From contig CM073524.1 in the NCBI GenBank assembly GCA_037074615.1, positions 15,825,406 to 15,889,405 of the forward strand: a stretch of 64,000 bases of DNA. Reading direction: 5' to 3'. Below the pieces are notes generated by a model. It saw nothing but the letters and a program-made list of their open reading frames with translations, ran no database searches and was not told where the DNA came from. Below, in pieces: positions 35,780-46,200 of the stretch; the stretch's first letter is position 1; each line of letters opens with the position of its first letter. The DNA is from Leucaena leucocephala (Eukaryota; Streptophyta; Magnoliopsida; Fabales; Fabaceae). The position numbers were made by a program, and so were the translations under genes.

Positions 35780-36544
35780 ATGGCTAGAGGTAGAACCAGA
35801 TCAGAAACCACCATAAACCAAGGAGACCCTAGACTAGAGGTCTATGTCTTGGATAGCTCAGAGGAGGAGGAAGAGATACTGGACAGTGATTATGATATGT
35901 GGATCCCTCCCATGATTAGTGGTGTACAAGAGGTTAGTTCCGCAGTAGGGTCCAATATTCTGACCAGTACACTAGAGGGGATACAGGAGGAACCTGTACC
36001 AACTATTCCTGTGACTACAATTGTAGTAGATACAGACATGGAGACAAATCAAGGAGCCCAACCCGGACATCCTAATGATCAGTGTTCCCAGGCTAGAGGA
36101 ACAATGGGATATACTCCGATGCAATCAGTAGACCCAGATATCCCAGGTCCCAATAAACCCAGACTAACGATAGTAGAGTTTTATTTTGGAGACCAAGTTA
36201 TAAAGATGTCACCATCTAAGCATATGAGTGAAGAGCACTTTGAGAGGGCTATAGAGTTAGCTCAACAGCTGTACACTCTTAGAGGACTTTTAGACAGGAG
36301 TAGGGATCAGGATTATGCAGTCTACAAAGACTTCATTACCAGAGTAAGAAATGCCTATCAAGCTTTCCATCCAGATACACTGACACTGGATAATTGGATA
36401 GTTATTATGGATGAGATTCTGCCAACCACCCCTACTTGGAGAACGGGATTAGATGAATACTTTGAAGGAGATCCTTACGAAGACATACCCGATTGGATTT
36501 ATCTGATTGAAGAATTTATTAGAATTAAGTTTAAGAAGGACTAG
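35780..36544 (+). CDS. Extra open reading frame upstream of gag in the chromovirus element
   Basis: Intact frame of 254 codons, ATG at 35780, TAG at 36542-36544, then about 180 bp to the gag ATG at 36723. Residues 1-20 are basic/polar; 25-37 are an acidic run (DSSEEEEEILDSD); 50-125 are low-complexity and Pro/Thr-rich; 150-245 are more ordered, with DQDYAVYKDFITRV, then LPTTPTWRT and DWIYLIEEFI. No membrane segment, zinc finger or enzyme motif recognised. The minus-strand element has a homologue (56452-57150) colinear along its length and best conserved in the C-terminal half. It is the only long frame without a stop in an element whose gag and pol are full of them. It starts one base after an acceptor-like TTTGCAG. 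Function unknown. It could be an accessory protein, or an N-terminal extension of gag by splicing or readthrough; the latter is not supported by the stop and gap. Confidence 0.75.
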   Translation: MARGRTRSETTINQGDPRLEVYVLDSSEEEEEILDSDYDMWIPPMISGVQEVSSAVGSNILTSTLEGIQEEPVPTIPVTTIVVDTDMETNQGAQPGHPNDQCSQARGTMGYTPMQSVDPDIPGPNKPRLTIVEFYFGDQVIKMSPSKHMSEEHFERAIELAQQLYTLRGLLDRSRDQDYAVYKDFITRVRNAYQAFHPDTLTLDNWIVIMDEILPTTPTWRTGLDEYFEGDPYEDIPDWIYLIEEFIRIKFKKD

Positions 36545-36722
36545 GGTATGTTTAGAAAAATGATGTTCTCCATGTAGTTATGTTATGTATAAAGACCAGT
36601 ATGGCACTATATGTATGACTTTTAATGACTATATGTATATGACATGTTTTGAATGGAATATAAATTATGTTGTTTATCGTATTCCTCTTCTGTTAGATTT
36701 TTCTACTAGACAGTAAAGCAAA

Positions 36723-38025
36723 ATGGTTCGAACAAGAAGAACCATTACAGCAGAGGAACCAAAGAACACCAGGGATATTAATCAGCTAATCTTAAAGAGG
36801 CTGGAGCAACAACAGAAAATGATAGAAGAAATACGTGCGACGCAAGCACAAAGTGAATAGGATAGAGATGCTGCGATAACCGTAGTAGTGGCTGCAGCAG
36901 TGAACAATATGAGGCCTCCAGGACCATCTGAAGCAGCGAATACAGCAGCAGAAAGAGTACAGCGTCCGATAGAGCCACCTAGACGGGCTAAGCAGACAGA
37001 TCATGTAATTAGCATTCAACAATGGATGGTCAGGTTCTGCCAGAATAATCCTCCCATATTTGAAGGAACCTTTGAAGTCCAAGCTACAGAGGATTGGATA
37101 AGTAGATTAGAAAAGATTTTCAAAGTTCTGGATTGCCCAACGGAGATAAAGGCTCAAATGGCCATCTACCAGCTGGAGAAGGATGCTGATAGGTGGTGGA
37201 AAAATACAGAACTGCTTATGCAAGCAAGAAACATTCCAGTCACTTGGGAAGTGTTTCTTGAATAATTCTATGCAAAGTATTTTCCTCAGTCTGTGAGGGA
37301 CGAGAGAGAAGCAAAATTCCTTATGCTAAGACAAGGAGAAAGAGAATCCTTTAACGAGTACTTAGCCAAATTCATCCGTCTATCCCAATATTCTACCTAC
37401 CTGCACCAAGTTGATGATGAGCGCTGGATGACAGAACGGATGATAAGAGGATTGAACTCTATGTTGAGGGAGAAGCTGACCCCCAACAGTACAATCAGTT
37501 CAACAAGGCTATGGAGGCTTGTCGTATTGTGGAGGGCAGTATGAATCATAGGATATTGTCTAGGCCTGTAAGCAAGGAATAGACAATTCCTGAGAAGGCC
37601 GGTCGAAGCCAAGATGCTGCAAGAAGCAGCAACTACAGAAAAAGGAAGCAGCCATGGCAGAATAGGAGACCTGGAAAAGGAAATTACCGAGGAGGGCCGA
37701 GTAACAAAGACACAAGAGCCCAAGTGTGCAACAAATATGGGAAGAATCATGGGGATAGGCCTTGTTGGGTGAGCCAAAATGTCTGCTATACTTGTGGAAA
37801 GCTGGGACATTTTGCTCGAGAATATCCTCAGGCAGCAGCTGATCAAAGGCCGCAGACGCAAGGACGCGTATTTGCACTCTCCAGAGAAGATGCACAAAAA
37901 TCACCTGAGATGATTCAAGGTACAATTTATATTAATGATCACTCAGTGATTGCTCTGTTTGATTCTGGTGCAAGTCATTCTTTTATTTCCTAGGCTTGTG
38001 CTAAACGTCTAGGCTTGGTGGTTAG
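36723..38025 (+). pseudogene. Chromovirus gag and start of protease, broken
   Basis: ATG at 36723 opens MVRTRRTITAEEP. Stops at 36858 (TAG) and in FLE-stop-FYAKYFP near 37264, and a frame change near 37490, break it. Recognisable parts: capsid core (FEGTFEVQATEDWISRLEKI, AIYQLEKDADRWW, FNEYLAKFIRLSQY); a second block ERMIRGL; a basic linker; a zinc knuckle CYTCGKLGHFAREYP (37786-37830) whose last Cys has become Tyr; and then the protease active site [11 protein letters not shown] (near 37960). A TAG at 37991-37993 follows. The frame is then cut at 38025 by a copia-like solo LTR and resumes at 39955. Several stops fit C-to-T change of CGA or CAG codons, as expected for methylated DNA. Not functional. 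Confidence 0.88.
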
Positions 38026-39954
38026 TGAAGGGAATTGGAAGACACGCAACGGAAATTAACTTTAAAAATTTTTCCATTCCCAGCCAGGATCTACCGAATG
38101 TGTTTAAGTCAAGGAGAAAGAAGTGTTACCTTCGGTATTCGAACTTTGGTCGCGATCTCAGTGTCCACTAGTCGCGACTCCTCGCCTCTGGAACTTTCAG
38201 TCGCGACCTCCTCAACTTCTAGTCGCGACCTTTCGCCTCTGGAGTTGTTAGTCACGACCTACTCTGCTTCTCCTCGCGACCGGAAGTCTCTGGAGTTTGT
38301 AGTCGTGACCTCGTCAGCTTCAAGTCGCGACCTGTCTCCTGTTTTCGGATTTCTGACGTTCAGATGCCCGTATGGTCGAGACCTCAGTGTCAATAGGTCG
38401 CGACCTTGCTTCGTGTCTCGTCGATCGCAAGAAGTCGACAGCTCAGATCGGCTTCCTCTACCGGTATCCACACGAACAGCGCTCCAATCGCGAACGACGT
38501 GCTAGCGCCTCTTGTCCCTCTAGGGCTTTCTAGAGATTCTGTCCTCACCGTCTCTATTTCGGCAGTTTCTTATCTGCAAACCTTTTGCACTCTCCCTGCC
38601 CCCTTTTCTCACGTCTGAATGTGTGTGTAGAGATGTCTAGAACCCTAGGCCCTAATGTAAAATATATAGGAAGCTATCGGGCTTCTAATAGGGCCGGGCT
38701 TCAGAATTAATCTTATATTAATTCTGAATTAATACAATATCATATATTGCATAATTTAATAAGAAACTAATTAAATAAATATGGTTTATATTAAATCCGT
38801 CCCACAGATTTAATTCACCTATTTATTTAATTTAAAATAAAGATAAGACAGAATTATATTTGATTTATTTTCATAAATCAAATTTGAGATATCTTATCAA
38901 TTTGAATTTCAAATTCAAATAGATCATATCCATTTAAATTTAAATTCAAAAGTGATAGAGATTTAATTTATCCTTATAAATTAAATCTTACAAATATCTC
39001 TTATATTATATATAATATATAAATACAAATTTATATATATAATATATAAATTCACCCTAGATTATTCATTTAATCAGGACATCTCTTAGATTCAATGAAT
39101 CAGGACATCATAGCTCGCATTGGGCTGTTTTGTGTGCGACCCTGTAGGCCCATATGAAGTTGGCAGTGGGCCAGTTACTATACTGACCCACAAGTCATAA
39201 GCGGTCTCTAGCAAGGCATTACAACTACCCAAAATATATGAGAATCGATAAACGATGTAACCTTTCATACAACCATATCACGTCCCTTTTGTCACACGAT
39301 ATTTCGGTCAAGGATGAGGCATGGAGAACGTCATCCTCCTGTTCCTGACCGTTACTTTCTCGATCCCTGAGTAGTCTGAATATAGAAATGGAACTACCCT
39401 TCCATTCCAGTATGGCCATACATTTCTCAGACTTACTCACCGAGGGGCCCAGTAATATCTCTCTACGAATGTGAGGGACAAATTCCATCTTGACCATTCA
39501 CATTCCTCCGCATGAAAAACCACTAAGCCCGAGCATAGCCTTTATGATCACTCGGTCAAAAGTGACTTTTGACTAGGTCAAAGCTGAGCGTTTGTCATGT
39601 AGGAATCCATTATGATCTCAGGTCAAAGGGCATAGTGACATCGCTTGTATATGAGAGAAGCTTATGACTTGACCCATGCAGCTCTCTCATAGCGGGTCGG
39701 TCCAACACCCTGTACTCTTACATATGCTTATGACTTTGATTTATATCTCTATATATCTTCAAAGTCATACCGGTCTTATTTCATCTCTGCTCCCGCATAG
39801 ATGACTAACCAGGGATATTTAGGATAAGATCACGAGTTATCCAAGGATTGTCATCATAGTAAACATGAAAATAATATGATAACATAATTAAGAAATTCAA
39901 AAATCAACAATGTTCATAAGGTAATGATTGGCCCCTAGGGCATAATCTCCAACA
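38026..39954 (-). mobile_element. Copia-like (group C) solo LTR in the protease region, duplication GTTAG
   Basis: Reversed copy of the 5251-7144 LTR: TGAAGGGAATTGG at 38026 to CTCCAACA at 39954, 1929 bp, flanked by GTTAG at 38021-38025 and 39955-39959. Removing it rejoins the protease sequence. Palindrome array at 38149-38405, AT-rich inverted-repeat stretch about 38700-39050. An open frame across the array (38035-38505) is only a translation of the repeat. Confidence 0.93.
38149..38405. repeat. GTCGCGAC palindrome array
   Basis: Sites at 38149, 38171, 38200 and onward with intervals 22, 29, 22, and so on, colinear with the 6766-7022 array in reverse. Several perfect GTCGCGAC copies. Confidence 0.93.
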
Positions 39955-41600
39955 GTTAGTAAATTGAATTATGACATATATGTGACGACTCCTACAAGTG
40001 CTAGGATAGTTACCTCCGATACTTGTTTGAATATTATTGTGCAGTATGAGCACTGTTATACAACCCTAGACCTAATATGCATGCCTTTTTGAGAGATTGA
40101 GGTTATACTTGGTTTAAATTGGTTGTCCTCCAATAATATAATGCTGGACTGTAAAAACAAGATGCTAGTTCTTGGTTCGACGGTAGCAGACCTGAGTCCA
40201 GAAGTATGACTGAACTTCGTAACGGAGGCACAAGCAAATAAATGCCTGCGGAAAGGATGTCAAGGATACATGGTTTTCCTCTCTGTTCAAGCAGAAGTCG
40301 AGGAGGGAATTGAGATGATTGCAGTCGTTAATGAATTTCCTGAAGTCTTTCCAAAGGAAATTCAAGGATTGCCTCCAGAATGAGAAGTAGAGTTTGCAAT
40401 CGATATTGTGCCTGGAGGGGGACCAGTATCCAAAGCCCCATATCGGATGGCTCCTAATGAAATAAGTGAGCTGAAGAAGCAGATTGAGGAGCTTTTAGAG
40501 AAGGGTTTCATATGACCTAGTGTTTCTCCCTCGGGTGCTCCAGTGCTATTCGTTAAAAAGAAAGATGGCAGCTTAAGACTGTGTATTGACTACAGAGAGC
40601 TAAACAAGATCACTGTTAAGAACAAGTACCCTCTTCCCAGAATTGACGATTTGCTAGATTAATTGGCTGGAGCGAGTCTATTCTCCAAGATTGATTTACG
40701 ATATGGCTATCATCAGTTGAGAATTAAGTCAGGTGACATTTCAAAGACTGCTTTCATAACACGTTATGGGCATTTTGAGTTTTTGGGTATGCCTTTTGGT
40801 CTGACTAATGCGCCTGCGATTTTCATGGATTATATGAACCTGATCTTCAGGCCTTATTTAGATCAGTTTATGGTGGTCTTCATAGATGATATTCTGGTTT
40901 ACTCCAAATCTGCTGAGGAGCATGAAAGGCATTTGAGAATTGTTCTTGGTACCCTTAAAGAGAGGCAGCTCTACGCTAAGCTTAATAAGTGTGAGTTTTG
41001 ACTTTCAAAAGTCAAATTTCTTAGTCACGTCATATCCCAAGACGGGGTAGCTGTGGATCCTAGCAAAGTTGAAGGTATTTTAAGCTGGGAGCAGCCAAAG
41101 ACGTTGACAGAGATCAGAAGTTTCTTGGGCTTAGCAAGGTATTACAGAAGATTCATCCAGGACTTTTCTCAAATTGCCTTGCCACTAACTAAGCTTACGA
41201 GAAGGAATCAGCAGTTTAAGTGGGACGAGAAGTGCGAGGCTAATTTTCAAGAGTTAAAGTAGAAATTAACCACTACTCCCGCGCTGATTATTCCAGACCC
41301 AACTCAGACTTATGTAGTCTACACTGATGCTAGTAAACAAGGGTTGGGATGTGTGCTGATGCAGCAAGGTAGAGTAGCAGCCTACGCCTCACGCAGTTAA
41401 AGCTGCATGAACAGAATTATCCCACTCATGATCTGGAGCTTGCAACGGTGGTTTATGCTCTGAAGATATGGAGGCATTATTTATATGGAGCTACAATTGA
41501 ATTATACTGTGACCACAAAAGCCTGAAGTATCTGCAGGATCAGAAAGAGCTGAATATGAGACAACGATGATGGATGGAATTGTTAAAGGATTATGATTTC
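39955..41600 (+). pseudogene. Chromovirus protease end, reverse transcriptase and RNase H, broken
   Basis: Continues pol after the solo LTR. Protease C-part: [12 protein letters not shown] near 40110. [12 protein letters not shown] (about 40432), [20 protein letters not shown] (about 40547), [13 protein letters not shown] with the first catalytic Asp (about 40684), and [10 protein letters not shown] with the Asp pair (40879-40908). RNase H: YVVYTDASKQGLGCVLMQQG (about 41310) and [15 protein letters not shown]. In-frame stops include TGA in PPE-stop-EVEF (near 40381), TGA before PSVSPS (near 40515), TAA before LAGAS (near 40661), TGA after NKCEF (near 41000), TAG near 41260, and a frame change near 41395. 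Many fit CGA to TGA or CAA to TAA. It would copy element RNA if intact; here it is dead. Confidence 0.9.
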
Positions 41601-43211
41601 CAAATTAAATACCATCCAGGAAAAGCCAATGTAGTGGCTGATGCTTTGAGCAGAAAGGTGGTGCAGGTAGCATATATAATGATCAAAGAATTAAAGTTGA
41701 TTGAGGATATGCGAGATTGGAGCCCTTTGTATCAGATACAAGCGACTAAAAGTTCCTACGGGGGAGTACATGTCAAAGCTTGTATAGAAGATGAGATTAA
41801 AGAGGCTCAGGAACATGATAAGCTCGCAATGATTTTTAAGGACAAGCTGGAAAGAGGGCAGACTAAGAATTTTGAGATTTTCTCAGATGGATTATTGCAG
41901 TTTAGAGGAAGACCCTACATCCCTAATGCTAAGGGGCTAAGGGAGAAAATTCTGGATGAAGCACACAAAAGCCGATATACAGTGCATCCAGGTATGACCA
42001 AGATGTACCATGATGTTAAAAGATTATTTTGGTGGCCTGGACTGAAGAAAGATGTGGTGGCTTATGTGTCTAAGTGCTTAACGTGCCAGAAAGTGAAGAT
42101 TGAGCATCAAAAGCCAGCAGGAACATTGCAACCTCTAGATGTTCCTGAATGGAAGTGGGATAGTATTGCCATGGACTTTGTAGAAGGACTACCTATGACC
42201 CCAACTAAGCATGATGCGACATGGGTGGTGATTGATCAGTTGACAAAGTCAGCTCATTTCCTGGCAATAAATAAGAGGGATTCTCTAAAGAAGTTGGCAA
42301 AATTGTACATAAAGGAAATTGTTAGACTGTATGGAATCCCAAGCAGTATTGTGTCTGATAGAGACCCTCGATTCACGTCAAATTTTTGGAGGGCTTTGCA
42401 GCAAGAAATGGGTATTACTCTCAGATTCAGCACAGCTTATCATCCTCAAACAGATGATCAGTCTGAGAGAACAATCCAGACACTAGAAGATATGTTGAGA
42501 GCGTGTGTCTTGGATTTTAAAGGAAGTTGGGATGCTCATCTGCCATTGATAGAATTTGCATACAATAATAGCTATCAGGCTAGTATACAAATGGCCCCAT
42601 TCGAAGCTCTTTATGGACAAAAGTGTAGATCTCCCTTATGCTGGCTTGAGTTAAGTGAGAGAAGAATGTATGGTCCTGATATTGTGGATCAGACTGCTGA
42701 GCAGATTGCAATGATCAGAAAACGAATGATAACGGCTCAAAGTCGACAAAAGAGTTATGCAGATGTTAGACGAAAGCCGTTGGAGTTCGAAGAAGGCGAG
42801 CATGTATTTCTTAAGTTAACTCCAACTACGGGTGCCGGACGATCAATCAAGGTGAAGAAGTTGCATCCTAGATACATCGGACCATTTCAGATTCTCTCAA
42901 GGATAGGATCAGTGGCCTACAAGTTGGCACTTCCTCCAAATCTCAGCCAGATACATGATGTATTCCATGTTTCCCAGCTAAAGAAGTATATTCCAGATCT
43001 AACGCATGTAATTGAACAAGATGAAGTTGCGCTGCGAGATGACCTGACCTATGAAGTTGGACCAGTACAAATAATTGATCGAAAGGTCAAGTAGCTGCGG
43101 AATAAGCAGATTCCTATAGTCAAAGTGATCTGGAAAGGCTTAACAGAGAATGAAGCTACCTGGGAAACAGAAGAAAGGATGAGGGAGATATACCCTGATT
43201 TATTTCGGTAG
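41574..43211 (+). pseudogene. Chromovirus integrase with chromodomain, interrupted near the end
   Basis: Open from 41574 to a TAG at about 43093 (506 codons, the longest frame of this copy); homologous sequence continues to the TAG at 43209-43211. Residue numbers count from 41574. RNase H end and connection 1-30 (KYHPGKANVVADALSR); zinc-binding HHCC region with His131, His138, Cys168 and Cys171; catalytic core with Asp201 (AMDFVEGLP), Asp262 (VSDRDP) and Glu298 (QSERT), the last two 35 residues apart as expected; then the GPFQILSRIG module. Past the stop comes VKVIWKGLTENEATWE, the chromodomain-like end that in chromoviruses targets insertion to heterochromatin. A single changed codon (TAG where 32600 has CAG) removes that domain. 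Confidence 0.9.
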
Positions 43212-43250
43212 AGTGTATATGTTGTAAATTTCGGGGACAAAATTTATTTT

Positions 43251-43264
43251 AAGGGGGAGAGAAA
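43251..43264 (+). promoter_or_regulatory. Polypurine tract
   Basis: AAGGGGGAGAGAAA directly before the LTR start at 43265, identical to the one at 32760-32773. Confidence 0.85.
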
Positions 43265-46200
43265 TGTAACATCCCTAATTTCTGTACTAAGTTGTATGTA
43301 CAGGTTGAATAAAATATATGATATTTTTAGGAAAAGATGTGGCCATATTTATGTAAAGAAAAGGATTAATTGGAAGAGGAAGAAAGTCTAAGAGCCAAAG
43401 AGCAAAATTACGAAAATGCCACTGTGATGCCCTAAGAAACCAGAAGTAAATGAAGGGCATTTTGGTCATTTCACACAATGAATAGATATCAGAGGAAATT
43501 TGATAGTAAATTATTATAATTAATATGAGAATTTATGGAGTTGACAGAAGTCAAAAAGGAGTCCTGTATAATTAATTATGGAATTTACGGTGAAAAAGGA
43601 CACCGATAAAAGGTTAAAAGAAACATATGAAATTTTTATCAGGACTTCTGGATCTCAGAAAATTATGAAACTTTGTAGAGAATTCATTTTATATTAGAAT
43701 GAATTTCTAAAACTGTTAGAACAATTAAAGGAGGTGTTTAGCATTTATTCCAAGATCAGGGTAATTTAAGGATATCGGTATAAGAAAAGTACATTAGGAT
43801 ATTTGCCAATTAGCTATTGGACCTACAAGAGGCCCAATATTTTTGTCCTAGGCCAACCCAATAAGTCCCAAAAGCTATCTTGGAGCCCAAGTCCAATAAT
43901 GAATAATTTATGGATTTTTGAAAAAAGAAGAAAAAGAGAAAGAAAGAGAATAAAGTAAGAATTAGGGTTTGCACATGGTAGCACCCACATGGACTCAAAA
44001 ATGGGGCCAAGAAGAGGAGATTAGGTGTGCCAAGTAGGCCATGCTAGTGATGTCTTGGTGGTAAGGTCATGGGTGAAAAGTGAAAAGACATTCCAAGATC
44101 AAACCTTTAACCATTAGATTAAATAGTTTCCAAAGTGATCTTGGCCTTCAAATGGCACATGACTTTTGCTATAAATACCCCCCCTTTCCATTCATTCTTC
44201 ACACCCAAGAGCTCCTTTAGAGAGAGAAGTGAGTTCTAGAGAAAGAAAGTGGAAGAAAGCGAGGAAGAAGCAAGGGTCTTGAAGGAGCAAGTAAGGTAAG
44301 TTGTCTCCTTGCTTCTACCTTTTGTTCTTATGGTTTGTGCTTGAGTTTAAGTGATTTTTGAGGCTTAAATCTTTGGGGGATGCTGCTGGAAATTTTGTGT
44401 ATATGTGAAAGGAATATGAGTTTTAGGTCATAGATAGTTAAGACAAGCTAAACAAGCATGGTTGTGAAGTAAGTTGATGTTCTTTACTTTACCATTTCCG
44501 TTTACACTGTTCATGCACTGTTCATGATAGAAGAAAATGGAATTTCAATGATTTAATGCTTCCATTGAGTTTATATGATGATTTTGTGAGGGATTGGAAA
44601 GGTTTGGAACCTTGGAAACCATTGGAATTAAAGGTTATAATGTTGAAAATTCCTCACGAGACTGTTCACTCCCATAAACAGTTATTTGAATTTCATAATT
44701 TTGATGCTTCCAATGGTCTTAAAATGAGATTTTGTGTGTGGATAAAGTGGAGGAACAAGTATGGGAAGCATTGGAACCAAAATGAGAATTTTTGGAAAAA
44801 GGGAGCTTATTGAAACTAGACTTGGAATTTGTTTGGAATGGAGTTATAATTTGGTAATCATATTGTAATGTTTAGGTTTTGACATTTGTAGCAAGAATAC
44901 TTAACTATAAACTTATGTGCTTTGATTGATTTGCTTACTTGTTATGCATGAAGGTTTGGTTGAGCATGGAATATTATGTGATGATGTTTATGATGATGAT
45001 GTGCTATGAGTATGTGCCACTCCTTGCAATATATGTCATGACAATATGCATGTTAGAGTTTGCTTATGTATAAGCATGAATTAGCTCCCATTGCATGATA
45101 ACATGTTAGGCATTTAATCAAACATGCATAACCTTATAGTTTGTATTACTTGCTATTGAGATTCCCCCAAATCTCACCCCCCATAACTATGCTCTAGGTG
45201 CTGGATCATCTCAAGGCAAGAGGGTAAATGTTGATGGATGACTGTATATAACTTAAAGAGTGTGCACTTTAATTACAAGATGATGTTTTGGTGTGTATAA
45301 TGCATGCTACTCATAAATCCGATTTGAGGTAGTGTACTTCCAAAGATAGTTTAGGTGAATTATCTGATGAGTTTTCATATGAAATTTGGCATGAACATAG
45401 TTAAGATCTAGAGATTTAAATGGACACCATGAATGCCTCATTTGGTTAAGAATTCGAATTGTTATGATTTTTCAAAGTCGGGATTTAAAATCTGGATAAG
45501 ATAATACAACTACTCAGAGGCAGTGAGGTTTATACGCTAATTTCATATAGTAAATGAATGAGTTTTTCCACGAACTTTTGTGATCTTAAAGTACACATAT
45601 GGTTCTTTAAATCCATAGGTAATTCGACTCAATTGGATAAGTATACAAGGAGAAATGAATTTTTGAAAATGGGGCAAAGAAACTAGAACTTCCAGATTTA
45701 CCAAATGAACAGAAAAGTTCAACGAATAAACTGATTTGATCTGGACAAGGAAACCTCATTTTCATATTTTTATCTTAAAGTTAAATGAAATAGATTTCAT
45801 TAGAAATTGTAATCACCTCAATATGATTTTTCTAGATTTAATTATGAATTTCCAAAGTTTAGGCTGTAATATGGAATTACCTAGTAAACAGTGACAGTGA
45901 ACAGTACCGAAAGCCCAACTCTTGGAAATTCATGTTTTTGAGGTTAAGAGGTATTCCAATAATCTAAGATAATTCCAATTGAGTATATGGAAGGTTAAGG
46001 TTAAGGTCAAGTTTTTAAGGTTAAGATTTTAAAGATATTTACTAGAAAATGCCGTTGTGCTGGAAGACTATACAGAGTACTGTGTACGTAGGTACTGTCT
46101 AAGGAGGCTGGAAGTGAGTGGACCTAGTGAAACATCCTTACTTTCATATGTCTTAGGGACCATTTGGTAGCATTTAGAACCACTTTCAAGGTCATTGAGG

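Noticed and set aside
37397..37925. Minus-strand frames of 166 and 121 codons.
   Set aside because: Shadows of the plus-strand gag, with no motif and no match in the second copy.
38035..38505. 156-codon frame with a repeated SRDLSPLEL-like peptide.
   Set aside because: It is the translation of the palindrome array inside the solo LTR; the peptide repeat simply follows the DNA repeat and crosses the LTR edge.
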